DNA of 64,000 nt from Paracoccus fistulariae (GTDB lineage Bacteria; Pseudomonadota; Alphaproteobacteria; Rhodobacterales; Rhodobacteraceae). Positions 16,169 to 24,007 of this stretch are shown one piece after another; the stretch's first letter is position 1, and each line of letters starts with the position of its first letter. The notes under the pieces were generated by a model that saw only the letters and a list, made by a program, of their open reading frames with translations, was not told where the DNA came from and did not search any database. The position numbers were made by a program, and so were the translations under genes. The stretch is from assembly GCF_028553785.1 (NCBI RefSeq), contig NZ_CP067136.1, positions 1 through 64,000 of the forward strand, read 5' to 3'.

Positions 16169-16681
16169 TCAGGTGGTGATGGAAATGAACGGGTCCCACT
16201 TGAAATAGCCCAGCGGCTTGCCGGTCCGGTCCAGTATCATGAAGCAGAAGGTGTAGGTCACTTCACCTTGGGCGAGCACCGTGGCGCTCCAGAATGCCGA
16301 GGTAATGGTCTGGGCTCCCGGCTGGGTCGGGTCGGCGGGATTCGGCAGCGGGGTGGTCACCTGCGCGTCGAGCGGCTGTGGTTTGCTGATCAGGCTGCCG
16401 CCCTTCAAAGCGAAGAACTTGTAAAGCATCCCTGAATAAGCCGCGTTCAGCGACATGGACGTGCAGCGCCAACGCAGCGTGTCCATGGTCTTTGCCGTGA
16501 TCTTCAGCTCCTTGCTACCCTGGCCGAAGACGGCGTTGCCGGATCGCACAATGAGCCAGATCAGGTCTGCTCCGACTGGGGCGGGCGCGTCCGCGGTACC
16601 GGTTGCGCCGCTTGCCAGAAGCGTTTCTGCATCGATCACCATCAGAATGTCGATGATGCTTTCGTTGGGGTCATCAGGCAT
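16169..16681 (-). CDS. PixA/AidA-family inclusion body protein (copy 2)
   Basis: The 170-residue protein starts behind AAGGAGG. It matches the PixA/AidA family along its length: an IIDILMVIDAETLL start, a central DTLRWRCTSMSLNAAYSGML block, and a WDPFISI end with DRTGKPLGYF before it. PixA is a major cytoplasmic inclusion protein of Xenorhabdus; AidA is a quorum-controlled relative needed for virulence in Burkholderia and also occurs in several other proteobacteria. It is about 45-50% identical by eye to the neighbouring copy at 16693, indicating tandem duplication. It lies 11 bp after that copy. Confidence 0.85.
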   Translation of the reverse strand: MPDDPNESIIDILMVIDAETLLASGATGTADAPAPVGADLIWLIVRSGNAVFGQGSKELKITAKTMDTLRWRCTSMSLNAAYSGMLYKFFALKGGSLISKPQPLDAQVTTPLPNPADPTQPGAQTITSAFWSATVLAQGEVTYTFCFMILDRTGKPLGYFKWDPFISITT

Positions 16682-16692
16682 CGTCGGCCTCC

Positions 16693-17205
16693 TTACGAGT
16701 TAATGTGGATGTAGGGATCCCACCAGTAGTAGCCCTGCACGACTCCCGTCCGGTCGAGGATCATGAACTTGAAGTGATAGGTGGTGTTGCCGGGTTCCAG
16801 CACAGTGGTATTCCAGAAATAGCTCTTGATCTTCTGCGTCTTGGGCGTGGTCGGATCGGCCGGGTCGGGCAGCGGGTCGGTCACGTCCGCCTCCAGCGGT
16901 TGCGGCGGCGAGATCAGGTTGGCGCCGCTCGCGGCAACGAAATCGTAGAGGATCACCGAATAGGCCGCGTTCATCGACATCGAGGTCGCGCGCCAGCGAA
17001 TCGTGTCCATGGTCTGCGCCGAGATCTGGAGTTCCGTGCCGCCCTCGCCGGACAGGGCATTTTTCTGCCGCGTCAGCATGAAGATCAGATCGGGCTGGGT
17101 GATCTGCACCGGGTTCGCAGAATCGCTGTTGGTGCCCAACGTCGCGACGATACTATCGGCGTCAATCGCCGTCAGTACGTCGATAATGGTTTCGGTATCG
17201 GCCAT
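16693..17205 (-). CDS. PixA/AidA-family inclusion body protein (copy 1)
   Basis: The 170-residue protein starts at 17205 behind a strong AAAGGAGG site; an in-frame ATG 18 bp upstream lies before that site and is not used. Family motifs are clear: IIDVLTAIDADSIV, DTIRWRATSMSMNAAYSVIL, DRTGVVQGYYWWDPYIHI. The protein is predicted all-beta with no signal peptide. It follows the third P47-like gene by 23 bp and precedes the second PixA-like gene by 11 bp, so all should be translated from one mRNA. The role in this host is unknown. Confidence 0.87.
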   Translation of the reverse strand: MADTETIIDVLTAIDADSIVATLGTNSDSANPVQITQPDLIFMLTRQKNALSGEGGTELQISAQTMDTIRWRATSMSMNAAYSVILYDFVAASGANLISPPQPLEADVTDPLPDPADPTTPKTQKIKSYFWNTTVLEPGNTTYHFKFMILDRTGVVQGYYWWDPYIHINS

Positions 17206-17228
17206 TTCCGGCCTCCTTTCCAAAGGTT

Positions 17229-18647
17229 TCAGATGAATTTCGGGTTGCCGCCCAGTTGCAGCGCGTTGTTCATATGCCCGTAGGTCAGATCGAAGACGCC
17301 TGATGCGCTCCAGGTGATTGGCGCCACCGCGTTGGCGAGCAGCAGACCGATATCGGGGCTGTCATCCTTGTTCACCTTTTCGATCAGGGCCGGCACGATC
17401 TGGTTGGTACCCAGCAAAAGCCCGATCACCAGCCCGCCCACGATGAGCGCGGCGCCCTCGGTCAGGATCGTCAGGATAAGCAGCGCAATCGACGCCACGA
17501 TCATGATGATGATCTGGGTTACGTGACTGCCCTCGGACTGGTGGATCGAATGCACGATCGACGGCTTTTGGTATTCGGTGAATTTCAGCGTCTGGCCCTT
17601 GTTCGACTTGCCCAGATCGACCGTGTACCAATGGGTCGAGACGCAGCTTGCGACGATACCGGCGGCCACTTCGGTCTCGGTCGTGCTGGTCAGCGTGAGC
17701 ACCGATCCCACCGATTTCACCTTGAGCTGCGTGAGCTTGGGGTAATAGGGCGTGCCGTTGTGATGCACGGTTTTGAGATCGACCGACGTGTTCTCGGTGA
17801 GGTACAGCGTGTCGCCCGCTGCATCCATGAGGAAATTCTGACCGGTCAGCCCGGGATAGGCCTGCATGATCGACGGCCGGATCAGATCGTAAAGCGTGCG
17901 CGTCTGGCTGACGAGAAAGCCCGCCTTCGACCCCGACGGGATCGCGTTTTCCGGCAATTGTTCGTTAAGCGTCGAGCCGGAGCGTTTGCCGGTCATGGTC
18001 AGCACGCCGAACAGATCGTTGGCCAGCGCGCTGCCATCGGTCAGATAGGCATAGCTGGTGTAGTTCGGTGCCACGAATCCCCATTGCCCCTGGTCGATCA
18101 TGGTGTTGAGGTCGACCACCGCGAAGACATGGCCGAACTCCGCCAGATTGGCGCTGGCCCATTCCTGCATGCCCTGTTTCAGCATCGCCTCGGCGATGGT
18201 GCCGGGCGTCGGCGTCAGCGGCATGTCCACGACAAAGGCCACCGATTGCGTGGGATCGTCGGAGGTGGGTTTGACCTTGAGCGCCATGGGGTTGGCGCCC
18301 TTGGCGGCGCTGGCCTGCGGATCTGTATGCGGGATGTAGTGCAGCTCGATCCCGATGACGCAATTGCCGGAGTAGTCGGTCTTTTTGCCCGTTGCGAGGA
18401 AGGTCAGCGAAATCGCCGTCAGCGGCAGGTACATCCGCACTTCCTTGCCGTCGCCGCCTTCGGTCATCTGCCAGTCGCCGAAAGTGCCATCGAGCTTGAA
18501 GGTGTTGGACGGGTCGGTGAACGAGAAGGACGGCGGCGAGGATTTCTTGTCGACGATCGCCTTGTTCACGTCCGGAACGGGGATGGCAAAGACCGTATCC
18601 CAACCGTGGGTATAGACGGCGCTGCCGGTGTCGGTGTCAGAGGTCAT
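17229..18647 (-). CDS. TULIP-family P47/OrfX-like protein (third of three)
   Basis: The 472-residue protein belongs to the Clostridium P-47 family, whose members P47, OrfX2 and OrfX3 have the tubular lipid-binding (TULIP) fold and accompany non-HA botulinum neurotoxins. It shares with the other two genes a start block (THGWDTVFAIPVPDVNKAI), a WQMTEGGDGKEVRM block, a HVFAVVD block and a KAGFLVSQ block. Near residues 370-425 is a long hydrophobic hairpin (IIIMIVASIALLILTIL, then GALIVGG-like stretch) that may interact with membranes. No signal peptide. It starts 78 bp after the OrfX2-like gene. Lipid binding is established for clostridial relatives, inferred here. Confidence 0.85.
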   Translation of the reverse strand: MTSDTDTGSAVYTHGWDTVFAIPVPDVNKAIVDKKSSPPSFSFTDPSNTFKLDGTFGDWQMTEGGDGKEVRMYLPLTAISLTFLATGKKTDYSGNCVIGIELHYIPHTDPQASAAKGANPMALKVKPTSDDPTQSVAFVVDMPLTPTPGTIAEAMLKQGMQEWASANLAEFGHVFAVVDLNTMIDQGQWGFVAPNYTSYAYLTDGSALANDLFGVLTMTGKRSGSTLNEQLPENAIPSGSKAGFLVSQTRTLYDLIRPSIMQAYPGLTGQNFLMDAAGDTLYLTENTSVDLKTVHHNGTPYYPKLTQLKVKSVGSVLTLTSTTETEVAAGIVASCVSTHWYTVDLGKSNKGQTLKFTEYQKPSIVHSIHQSEGSHVTQIIIMIVASIALLILTILTEGAALIVGGLVIGLLLGTNQIVPALIEKVNKDDSPDIGLLLANAVAPITWSASGVFDLTYGHMNNALQLGGNPKFI

Positions 18648-18725
18648 GGGACAGCATCCTGATTTGGGAGGAGTGAGGGACCCCGGCCGAATGGGGACTG
18701 TCCGGCCGGGGTGGGGACGGCGCGA

Positions 18726-20852
18726 TTAGCTTTTTGGAGTAACGTTGAAACCAACTACCAAAGACTGCTGCAGATGCGCCGATTCCAACTCGAAGCCCGA
18801 GATGCCGGGGAAGCTGTAGGGCTCGATCAGCGTGTTGGCAAAGAGGTCGAAGCCGGGGACTTTCTGCCACTCATCCTTGGCGGCAAGCTCGATGATGCCG
18901 GAGATTGCCAGATCGAGGCCGGAGATCGCCGCCGAGGTCGCCATGATCGCGCCCATGATCTTCCACTTGGTAGTGCGGAACGCGTTCTTGATATTGGTCA
19001 GCTTGCCCTTGGAGGTGGTTGCCGCCTTTTTGCCGGCATCTTCCTCGTCTTCCTCGTTGCGGGTGGGGTCGCTGTCCTCGGCGCTCTCGAAGCTTTCGGC
19101 GCTAATCTCCACGTCGGCGCCCTCTTCCGTCAAATCGGTCACTTCGGCGGCTTCCGACAGCCCCTCGATCACCGGGCCGGCGATGGCGACAAGCGCCAGG
19201 ACAGCCGTGATCGCGCCTTCGACGATTTGGCGGGTGATGGCGATCTTGGTCTTGGTGACCGTGACCGTCATGTTCTTTTCGATCTGGTCGAACCAGAAGA
19301 TCTTCTTGCCGCCCTTCTCCTGCAGTTTCATTTCGACCTGTTCGGTGAAATTCACATGCACGTCAAAATTGGAGCTGTAGGGGTAGTAGAGGTCGATGAA
19401 CTCGATCTCGACATAGGAGTTCACGAGGCTCATCTTGAAATTGCCCTTGTCGATCTTGATGACGGTGGCCTCGAACACCTCGATACTGTCGCCATTGACA
19501 TCGAGGATCGCCTCGACCGAGCCTTCCTTGGCGTCCGACAGCAGCCATTGATCGCCCTTGCTGGTCACGCTGATCTTGGCATCGTCGGGCAGGGACAGCC
19601 CGGCATTAAGCACGGCCATCTGCAGGTCGTTCGACACATCGCCGCCCTTGTCGAGCTCGGTGGCGTAGCTTTTGTCGATCGTGCCTTTCTTCTTTTCGTC
19701 CATCATGAACTTGCCCCAGACCACCGTTTCGGTGTTGGTCACGGTCAGCCCGTCGTTGAGCACCTTGAACGCACTGGCCGGCGCGTCGTCAAAGGCATGC
19801 ATGGCCGCGGGCAAAAGCATCTGCTGTACGAAATTGGTGCCGGAAATGGCATAGCCGGCTTGCGACTTGGCGGGGATGATGTTGGGCGAGACCTGGTGAT
19901 TAGCCGGAATCTCGTGCTGCAGCACGGTGTTCAGCACGCCGAAGATGCTGTCGTCCGACGCGCCTTCGTCCACAACGGCATAGCCGGTGCCGGTCGGCTT
20001 GATCCAGGCGTATTTCGCCGTCGCGGCCAGCGTGGGCGAGAGGTTGATGGAGGCAAACACGTGGTTGAACTCGCCGATATTGTCGGTGAACCAGGTGCTC
20101 AGCATCTCCTCCAGCGCGGCGCGCGGAATGGCGGTCAGGTCGCTGTCGCCCGCGACGGAGATGATGGTGACGGCGGGCTCGGACTCGCTGACGGCCTCGC
20201 TCAGCAATTGCAGCACGTTTTCCCAATCGTCCTGGAACTTGTAGACCTGCAGGTATTCGGTGCCGAACTTGTCGGTGGTCAGAAAGATGTAGAAATCGTC
20301 ATCGGCGCCGTTCTCGATCAGCCATTCCTTGCCCGGTTGCTTGGGCGTGATGACCGCGCCGGAGGCCAGCGTCACCCCGTTGTCGGAAAAGGCGGTTTTC
20401 AGATCGGCGTTGGTTTCGTGGTCGTCCAGCGCGGTCTTGATCGAGTTGACCTTGGGATTGTCATTGATGACAAAGAATTTCTGGTTCGGTTCCGGCACCC
20501 ATTCCATGCCGACCTCGATGATCGCAGAGACCGGCTGCCCGTCGCCTTTCGCCAGATCGAGCGAGCCGCCCTCATAGGCATAGGTGCCGCTGTCAAAGGT
20601 GCAGCGCATGCGGATGTTCTTGCCATCGCCGCCGGCCACAAGCTGCCAGGGCTTGAACGTGCCATCGATACTGAAGCTGGGCATGTCGGAGGCGGTCTGC
20701 CTCACCGCCTTGGCGGCGGCGTTGACGTTGGGCCAGTTGTTCACGAGCGCCGCGTTTGCATTGTCGAAATTCAGTGCGAAGGCGGTGTCCCAGTCATAGG
20801 TGTCAACGACAGGATCGGAAGCCGCGGCAAAGGCGGGAGTGTTCTTGTTCAT
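18726..20852 (-). CDS. TULIP-family OrfX2-like protein (second of three, longest)
   Basis: From the ATG at 20852, behind AAGGAG, the protein has 708 residues, close to the length of clostridial OrfX2 (about 750). An upstream extension to 20927 would overlap the preceding gene and has no start signal. It begins with the shared block DTYDWDTAFALNFDNANAAL, followed by FKPWQLVAGGDGKNIRM, FNHVFASINLS and KSQAGYAISG. Two TULIP-like halves are likely, as in OrfX2. Near residues 535-560 is a hydrophobic helix (IVEGAITAVLALVAIAG), then an acidic stretch rich in Glu/Asp (around 585-610). In clostridia OrfX2 acts in neurotoxin complexes; here no toxin gene is adjacent. Confidence 0.85.
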   Translation of the reverse strand: MNKNTPAFAAASDPVVDTYDWDTAFALNFDNANAALVNNWPNVNAAAKAVRQTASDMPSFSIDGTFKPWQLVAGGDGKNIRMRCTFDSGTYAYEGGSLDLAKGDGQPVSAIIEVGMEWVPEPNQKFFVINDNPKVNSIKTALDDHETNADLKTAFSDNGVTLASGAVITPKQPGKEWLIENGADDDFYIFLTTDKFGTEYLQVYKFQDDWENVLQLLSEAVSESEPAVTIISVAGDSDLTAIPRAALEEMLSTWFTDNIGEFNHVFASINLSPTLAATAKYAWIKPTGTGYAVVDEGASDDSIFGVLNTVLQHEIPANHQVSPNIIPAKSQAGYAISGTNFVQQMLLPAAMHAFDDAPASAFKVLNDGLTVTNTETVVWGKFMMDEKKKGTIDKSYATELDKGGDVSNDLQMAVLNAGLSLPDDAKISVTSKGDQWLLSDAKEGSVEAILDVNGDSIEVFEATVIKIDKGNFKMSLVNSYVEIEFIDLYYPYSSNFDVHVNFTEQVEMKLQEKGGKKIFWFDQIEKNMTVTVTKTKIAITRQIVEGAITAVLALVAIAGPVIEGLSEAAEVTDLTEEGADVEISAESFESAEDSDPTRNEEDEEDAGKKAATTSKGKLTNIKNAFRTTKWKIMGAIMATSAAISGLDLAISGIIELAAKDEWQKVPGFDLFANTLIEPYSFPGISGFELESAHLQQSLVVGFNVTPKS

Positions 20853-20892
20853 CGTTATTTCTCCTTGTGTGCGATGAAGGGGGGAAGCAACG

Positions 20893-22263
20893 TCAAGAAA
20901 AATTGCCCCGGGCGAAGAGCGGGCCATCGAGGCCCGCGACGGACAGAGACAAGCTCTGCCCTGCCAGTTTCCAGTCGATCAGAGCGGCCAGATTCAGAAC
21001 GTTTCCACCGAAGGCTTTGGTCAGATCGGTGTTAATATTTCCGACGCCCATGTCCGCGCTGGCATCGCCAAAGCCCTTGATAGCCTGATAGATCGCCGAG
21101 GCCAGACCGGCGGCGCCGGTGATCCCGGTCACGACCAGCAAGGCCCAGTCGTACCAGTGCATGGTCTCGTGATGGTTGATTGCAGGGTGGGCGTCGGCGA
21201 TAAAGGAAATCGCACCGTCAGAGAATGCAAGCGGGTTGTTGGACGACGTGGACCACGAGTAGCTTGCATTGGGTAGTTTGCCGAGGCCGAAGAAGAACTT
21301 CAGCGGCCCGCCGCCGGAGGCGGAGATCGCAAGCCCGGTACCGGCACTGTCGACTTCCAGCGTATAGTCGGACGTCTGAACCTTGCCCACGGTGAAGGAA
21401 TCGGAGTTCTTGAGCGAGCAGATCTCGTCGGAGCAGGATATGGTGAAACGGCCGCCCGGAAAGCTGCCTTTGACAGACGGCAGGAACGCTTTCTCGAAAA
21501 GGACGTTTTGGCTGATCAGAACAGTGGTGTCGTAGCCTGCCACGAGGTTGTCGGCATCGAAGGCCGCACCGTTTGCCGGGAAGGCCGTGTCGCTGAGCAT
21601 GCAGAGGAAACACAGCGCCTGCTTGTCGGTGCTCTTGTTGGCGACGTTAAAGTAGAGCCACTTGGCGGGGACCAGCCAGCTTCCGGCCGATGCGGGTTTT
21701 GGAGCGACATCGGCAAAGACAAAGGAAAGCGCTTTGCGATTGGCGATCAGCGTCTGCACACTGAACTGCTTTAGGAGGCCCACGGCAACCGTATCAGGAT
21801 TGCCATCATTCCCGGTGAGTTGGCCATCGGGATCGAGCACGTTGACCGCCGAGACGTAGCCCGGCGATGTCTTGTCGGTCGTCTGACTTGGCGAGAAGAC
21901 GAGCTGCGTTGCGCTGCCAGATCCGTTGAGATTGGGCGCTCCATCGACGCTTTCGGCCCATCCCAGATTGACCTGAACGATGAGCGACACGCCGCTTAGA
22001 TCATAAGAGCCGTTGACTACCGCACCGTCGAGTTCCAGCGACCCTTCGTCGATTTCGATCTGAAGGTTGATGAGAGAGTTGCCGCCACCCGCCACGATCT
22101 GGTAGGGCTTGGGAGAGACTGTGATGGCGATGTCGGTGCCACTGTCGGGGTCGGTGCCGTTGTAGCCCAGATCGATGCCCTGACCGGCCTTGTTGGCCTT
22201 GAGCGCTTCGTTGATCTTGCTCCAGGAAATCGCGTAGGCGTAGTCAAATCCATAGGTTTTCAT
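20893..22263 (-). CDS. TULIP-family P47-like protein (first gene of operon)
   Basis: The 456-residue protein starts with the canonical P47 block KTYGFDYAYAISWSKINEAL at 22263, behind GGAG. Later blocks shared with its paralogues include PYQIVAGGG (about 54-62), LSFVFADVAP and LVAGYDTTVLISQ. A hydrophobic segment (WALLVVTGITGAAGLASAIY) lies at about 383-402. It has no signal peptide, as in clostridial P47. It is the first gene of a six-gene leftward operon, with 40 bp to the OrfX2-like start. The 770 bp upstream are AT-richer and contain no gene, so the operon promoter should lie there. Confidence 0.87.
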   Translation of the reverse strand: MKTYGFDYAYAISWSKINEALKANKAGQGIDLGYNGTDPDSGTDIAITVSPKPYQIVAGGGNSLINLQIEIDEGSLELDGAVVNGSYDLSGVSLIVQVNLGWAESVDGAPNLNGSGSATQLVFSPSQTTDKTSPGYVSAVNVLDPDGQLTGNDGNPDTVAVGLLKQFSVQTLIANRKALSFVFADVAPKPASAGSWLVPAKWLYFNVANKSTDKQALCFLCMLSDTAFPANGAAFDADNLVAGYDTTVLISQNVLFEKAFLPSVKGSFPGGRFTISCSDEICSLKNSDSFTVGKVQTSDYTLEVDSAGTGLAISASGGGPLKFFFGLGKLPNASYSWSTSSNNPLAFSDGAISFIADAHPAINHHETMHWYDWALLVVTGITGAAGLASAIYQAIKGFGDASADMGVGNINTDLTKAFGGNVLNLAALIDWKLAGQSLSLSVAGLDGPLFARGNFS

Positions 22264-22498
22264 CGTGACACTCCGATCTTGGGTTGGTGTCTGCGAAAAT
22301 TGCGAATCTCGTTGGCCTTGTCAGAGTCGCGCGCTGACCGGTAAACACAGTGTGCGGGCGCTTCTCCACGACGCTCCAAGGAGAGCATTTCGCCGTCTAA
22401 ATTTTGGTGTATGGTGAATACATGAGCGGTTCGGCAGACCGAAATTTTCGAAAAATCTTCTGTAGGTTACTTTATCTAGCCGCAAAGTCTACCAAAAC

Positions 22499-22540
22499 TA
22501 TCGCTTAGGTTGCAGAGCTTATCGCTTAGGTTGCAGAGCA
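22499..22540. repeat. Two tandem 21-bp repeats
   Basis: The unit TATCGCTTAGGTTGCAGAGC plus one base occurs twice in a row (22499-22519 and 22520-22540) with 20 of 21 bases identical. It lies about 240 bp upstream of the P47 operon start and could be a regulator-binding array or a simple duplication. Confidence 0.7.
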
Positions 22541-22830
22541 ATGTACCGAAAGGGCGCCGTCAGTAAGTTCGACCTTGTGCGTGGCGGGTTGCTCTTAGCG
22601 TCGCGGGATACGCCAACGACTCCCTCCAAAGGCTTGCAGAGTAGCCCTGAGGTGGTCCGCCTGGCAGGAATGCCGTGCATCAGATTTCCGATCTCGCTGC
22701 GGGCAGTCGAGGACCTGGTGCACCGACGCAGGCCCGCCGAGAGCCACGAGACCTATTGCTTCCGGCTGTATAGGTTCTTCCGCGTAGGCGGCGCACGTTT
22801 TTATCGTTCAGGGTCCTATGCTCTGCAAGC

Positions 22831-22866
22831 GGAGAAGGTTGGATATCAGACCCATCCCCTCCGCCA
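22831..22866. repeat. Right copy of 36-bp direct repeat (candidate attachment site)
   Basis: This copy matches 8953-8988 at 34 of 36 positions in the same orientation. Here the outer ends pair perfectly as GCGGAG/CTCCGC (22830-22835 with 22859-22864), enclosing GGAT/ATCC. It is 175 bp before an integrase gene start, which is a common spacing for tyrosine-recombinase attachment sites. The interval between the copies is 13.9 kb and contains the P47 operon, the phage patchwork and the hydrolase cassette. Confidence 0.7.
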
Positions 22867-23040
22867 GATTTCCTAATTTCCATATCAGTAAGTATCAGAA
22901 AAAAAGTAAAAATTGCCTTTGGTTTGATAAACCATGCCCAAATTTTCCCATTTTGGTTCACTTTTTGGTTTACTTTTTGGGTTGCTTGTTGGTTCACCGA
23001 TCAGCAATATGATCAGAAGAATCATGATCGAGGCGAACCG

Positions 23041-23304
23041 ATGAAAGCACCTTTACCGATTTTGAGAGGCGACACTTTCTATATCCGCAGGAAGGTTCCG
23101 GCCCGATATTCGGCAGTCGAGTCCAGGTCGATCATCCAGATTTCGCTGCATACTGACTCGCCCAAGATCGCGACTAGGAAAGCGCAAGATGTATGGGCCG
23201 AATTAGTTGAATCGTGGGAATGCAAACTCGAAGGCAATGATGCGGAAGCGGAAGCCCGATATGAGGCCGCCATGACACTTGCAGCTAGGTTCCAGACCCA
23301 TTGA
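23041..23304 (+). pseudogene. Tyrosine-recombinase integrase, N-terminal fragment
   Basis: The frame opens at ATG 23041 after GAGGCG and encodes the typical N-terminal beta-sheet and arm of phage-type integrases (LPILRGDTFYIRRKVPARY, then SLHTDSPKIATRKAQDVWAE). After 87 codons it runs into IS5-family DNA and stops, so the core-binding and catalytic domains are gone. An AT-rich leader precedes it. It is probably the integrase that once mobilised one of the flanking islands. A separate integrase C-terminus at 45.8-46.2 kb does not directly complete it: the central part is absent there. Confidence 0.75.
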
Positions 23305-24007
23305 TTTCGGATGTTTGGCGTGATTCAGGCTCCGCAAGGAGATCTGATCGATGAGCAAGCTTTTCTGGCTGAGCGAGGCGCAGATGGCGCGCCTGAGACC
23401 CTTCTTTCCCAAGAGCCATGGCAGGCCTCGCGTCGATGACCGGCGTGTATTGAGCGGCATAATCTTCATCAACCGCAATGGTTTGCGATGGTGCGACGCG
23501 CCGAAGGACTACGGGCCCGCCAAGACGCTCTACAACCGATGGAAGCGCTGGAGCGAGAACGGGATCTTTGGCCGGATCATGATGGGCCTGGCCGCCGAGA
23601 GCGCCGAACACAAGACGATCATGATCGACGCGACCTATCTGAAAGCGCATCGCACGGCCTCGCGCCTGCGGGTCAAAAAAGGGGGCGCGGGCGCCAGATC
23701 GGGCGAACGAAAGGGTTTGAGGGATAAAGAAACTGTCCGGGGGACAGTTTCGCCCGAAAACGGAACACCAAGCTGCATGCCGGCACCGACGCGAAGGGAC
23801 GCCCGATCCAGTTCTTCATGTCGGCCGGGCAAGTGAGTGATTATACCGGCGCCGCGGCCTTGCTGAGCAGTTTGCCGAAGGCCGGCTGGATGCTTGCGGA
23901 CAGAGGGCATGATGCCGACTGGTTCCGAGAAGCGTTGAAAGACAAGAGGATAAGGGTATGCATCCCCGGCCGGAAAAAACCGCAAGAAGGCGGTCAAATA
24001 CGACAAG

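Larger units (their letters stand above)
22264..23040. other. Gene-free region between the P47 operon and the integrase fragment
   Basis: This 777-bp interval has no convincing gene on either strand; short frames lack start signals and family motifs. It holds the presumed leftward promoter of the P47 operon, a 21-bp tandem repeat, the right copy of the 36-bp repeat, and an AT-rich stretch at 22870-23010 with repeated TTGGTT-x-ACTTTTTGG units that could be recombinase arm sites for the following integrase. The base composition is markedly lower in GC than the flanking core DNA. Confidence 0.6.

Noticed and set aside
18711..21035. 774-codon open frame on the plus strand
   Set aside because: It is antisense to the OrfX2-like gene, has His/Asp/Gly-rich shadow composition and no family motifs or start signal.
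15809..22263. Complete botulinum-like toxin cluster
   Set aside because: No metalloprotease toxin (HExxH light chain) or NTNH-size gene is found within the window; only the P47/OrfX-like accessory type is present.
22541..22876. 111-codon frame in the AT-rich region before the integrase
   Set aside because: Mixed composition, crosses the 36-bp repeat and lacks motifs; probably not a gene.
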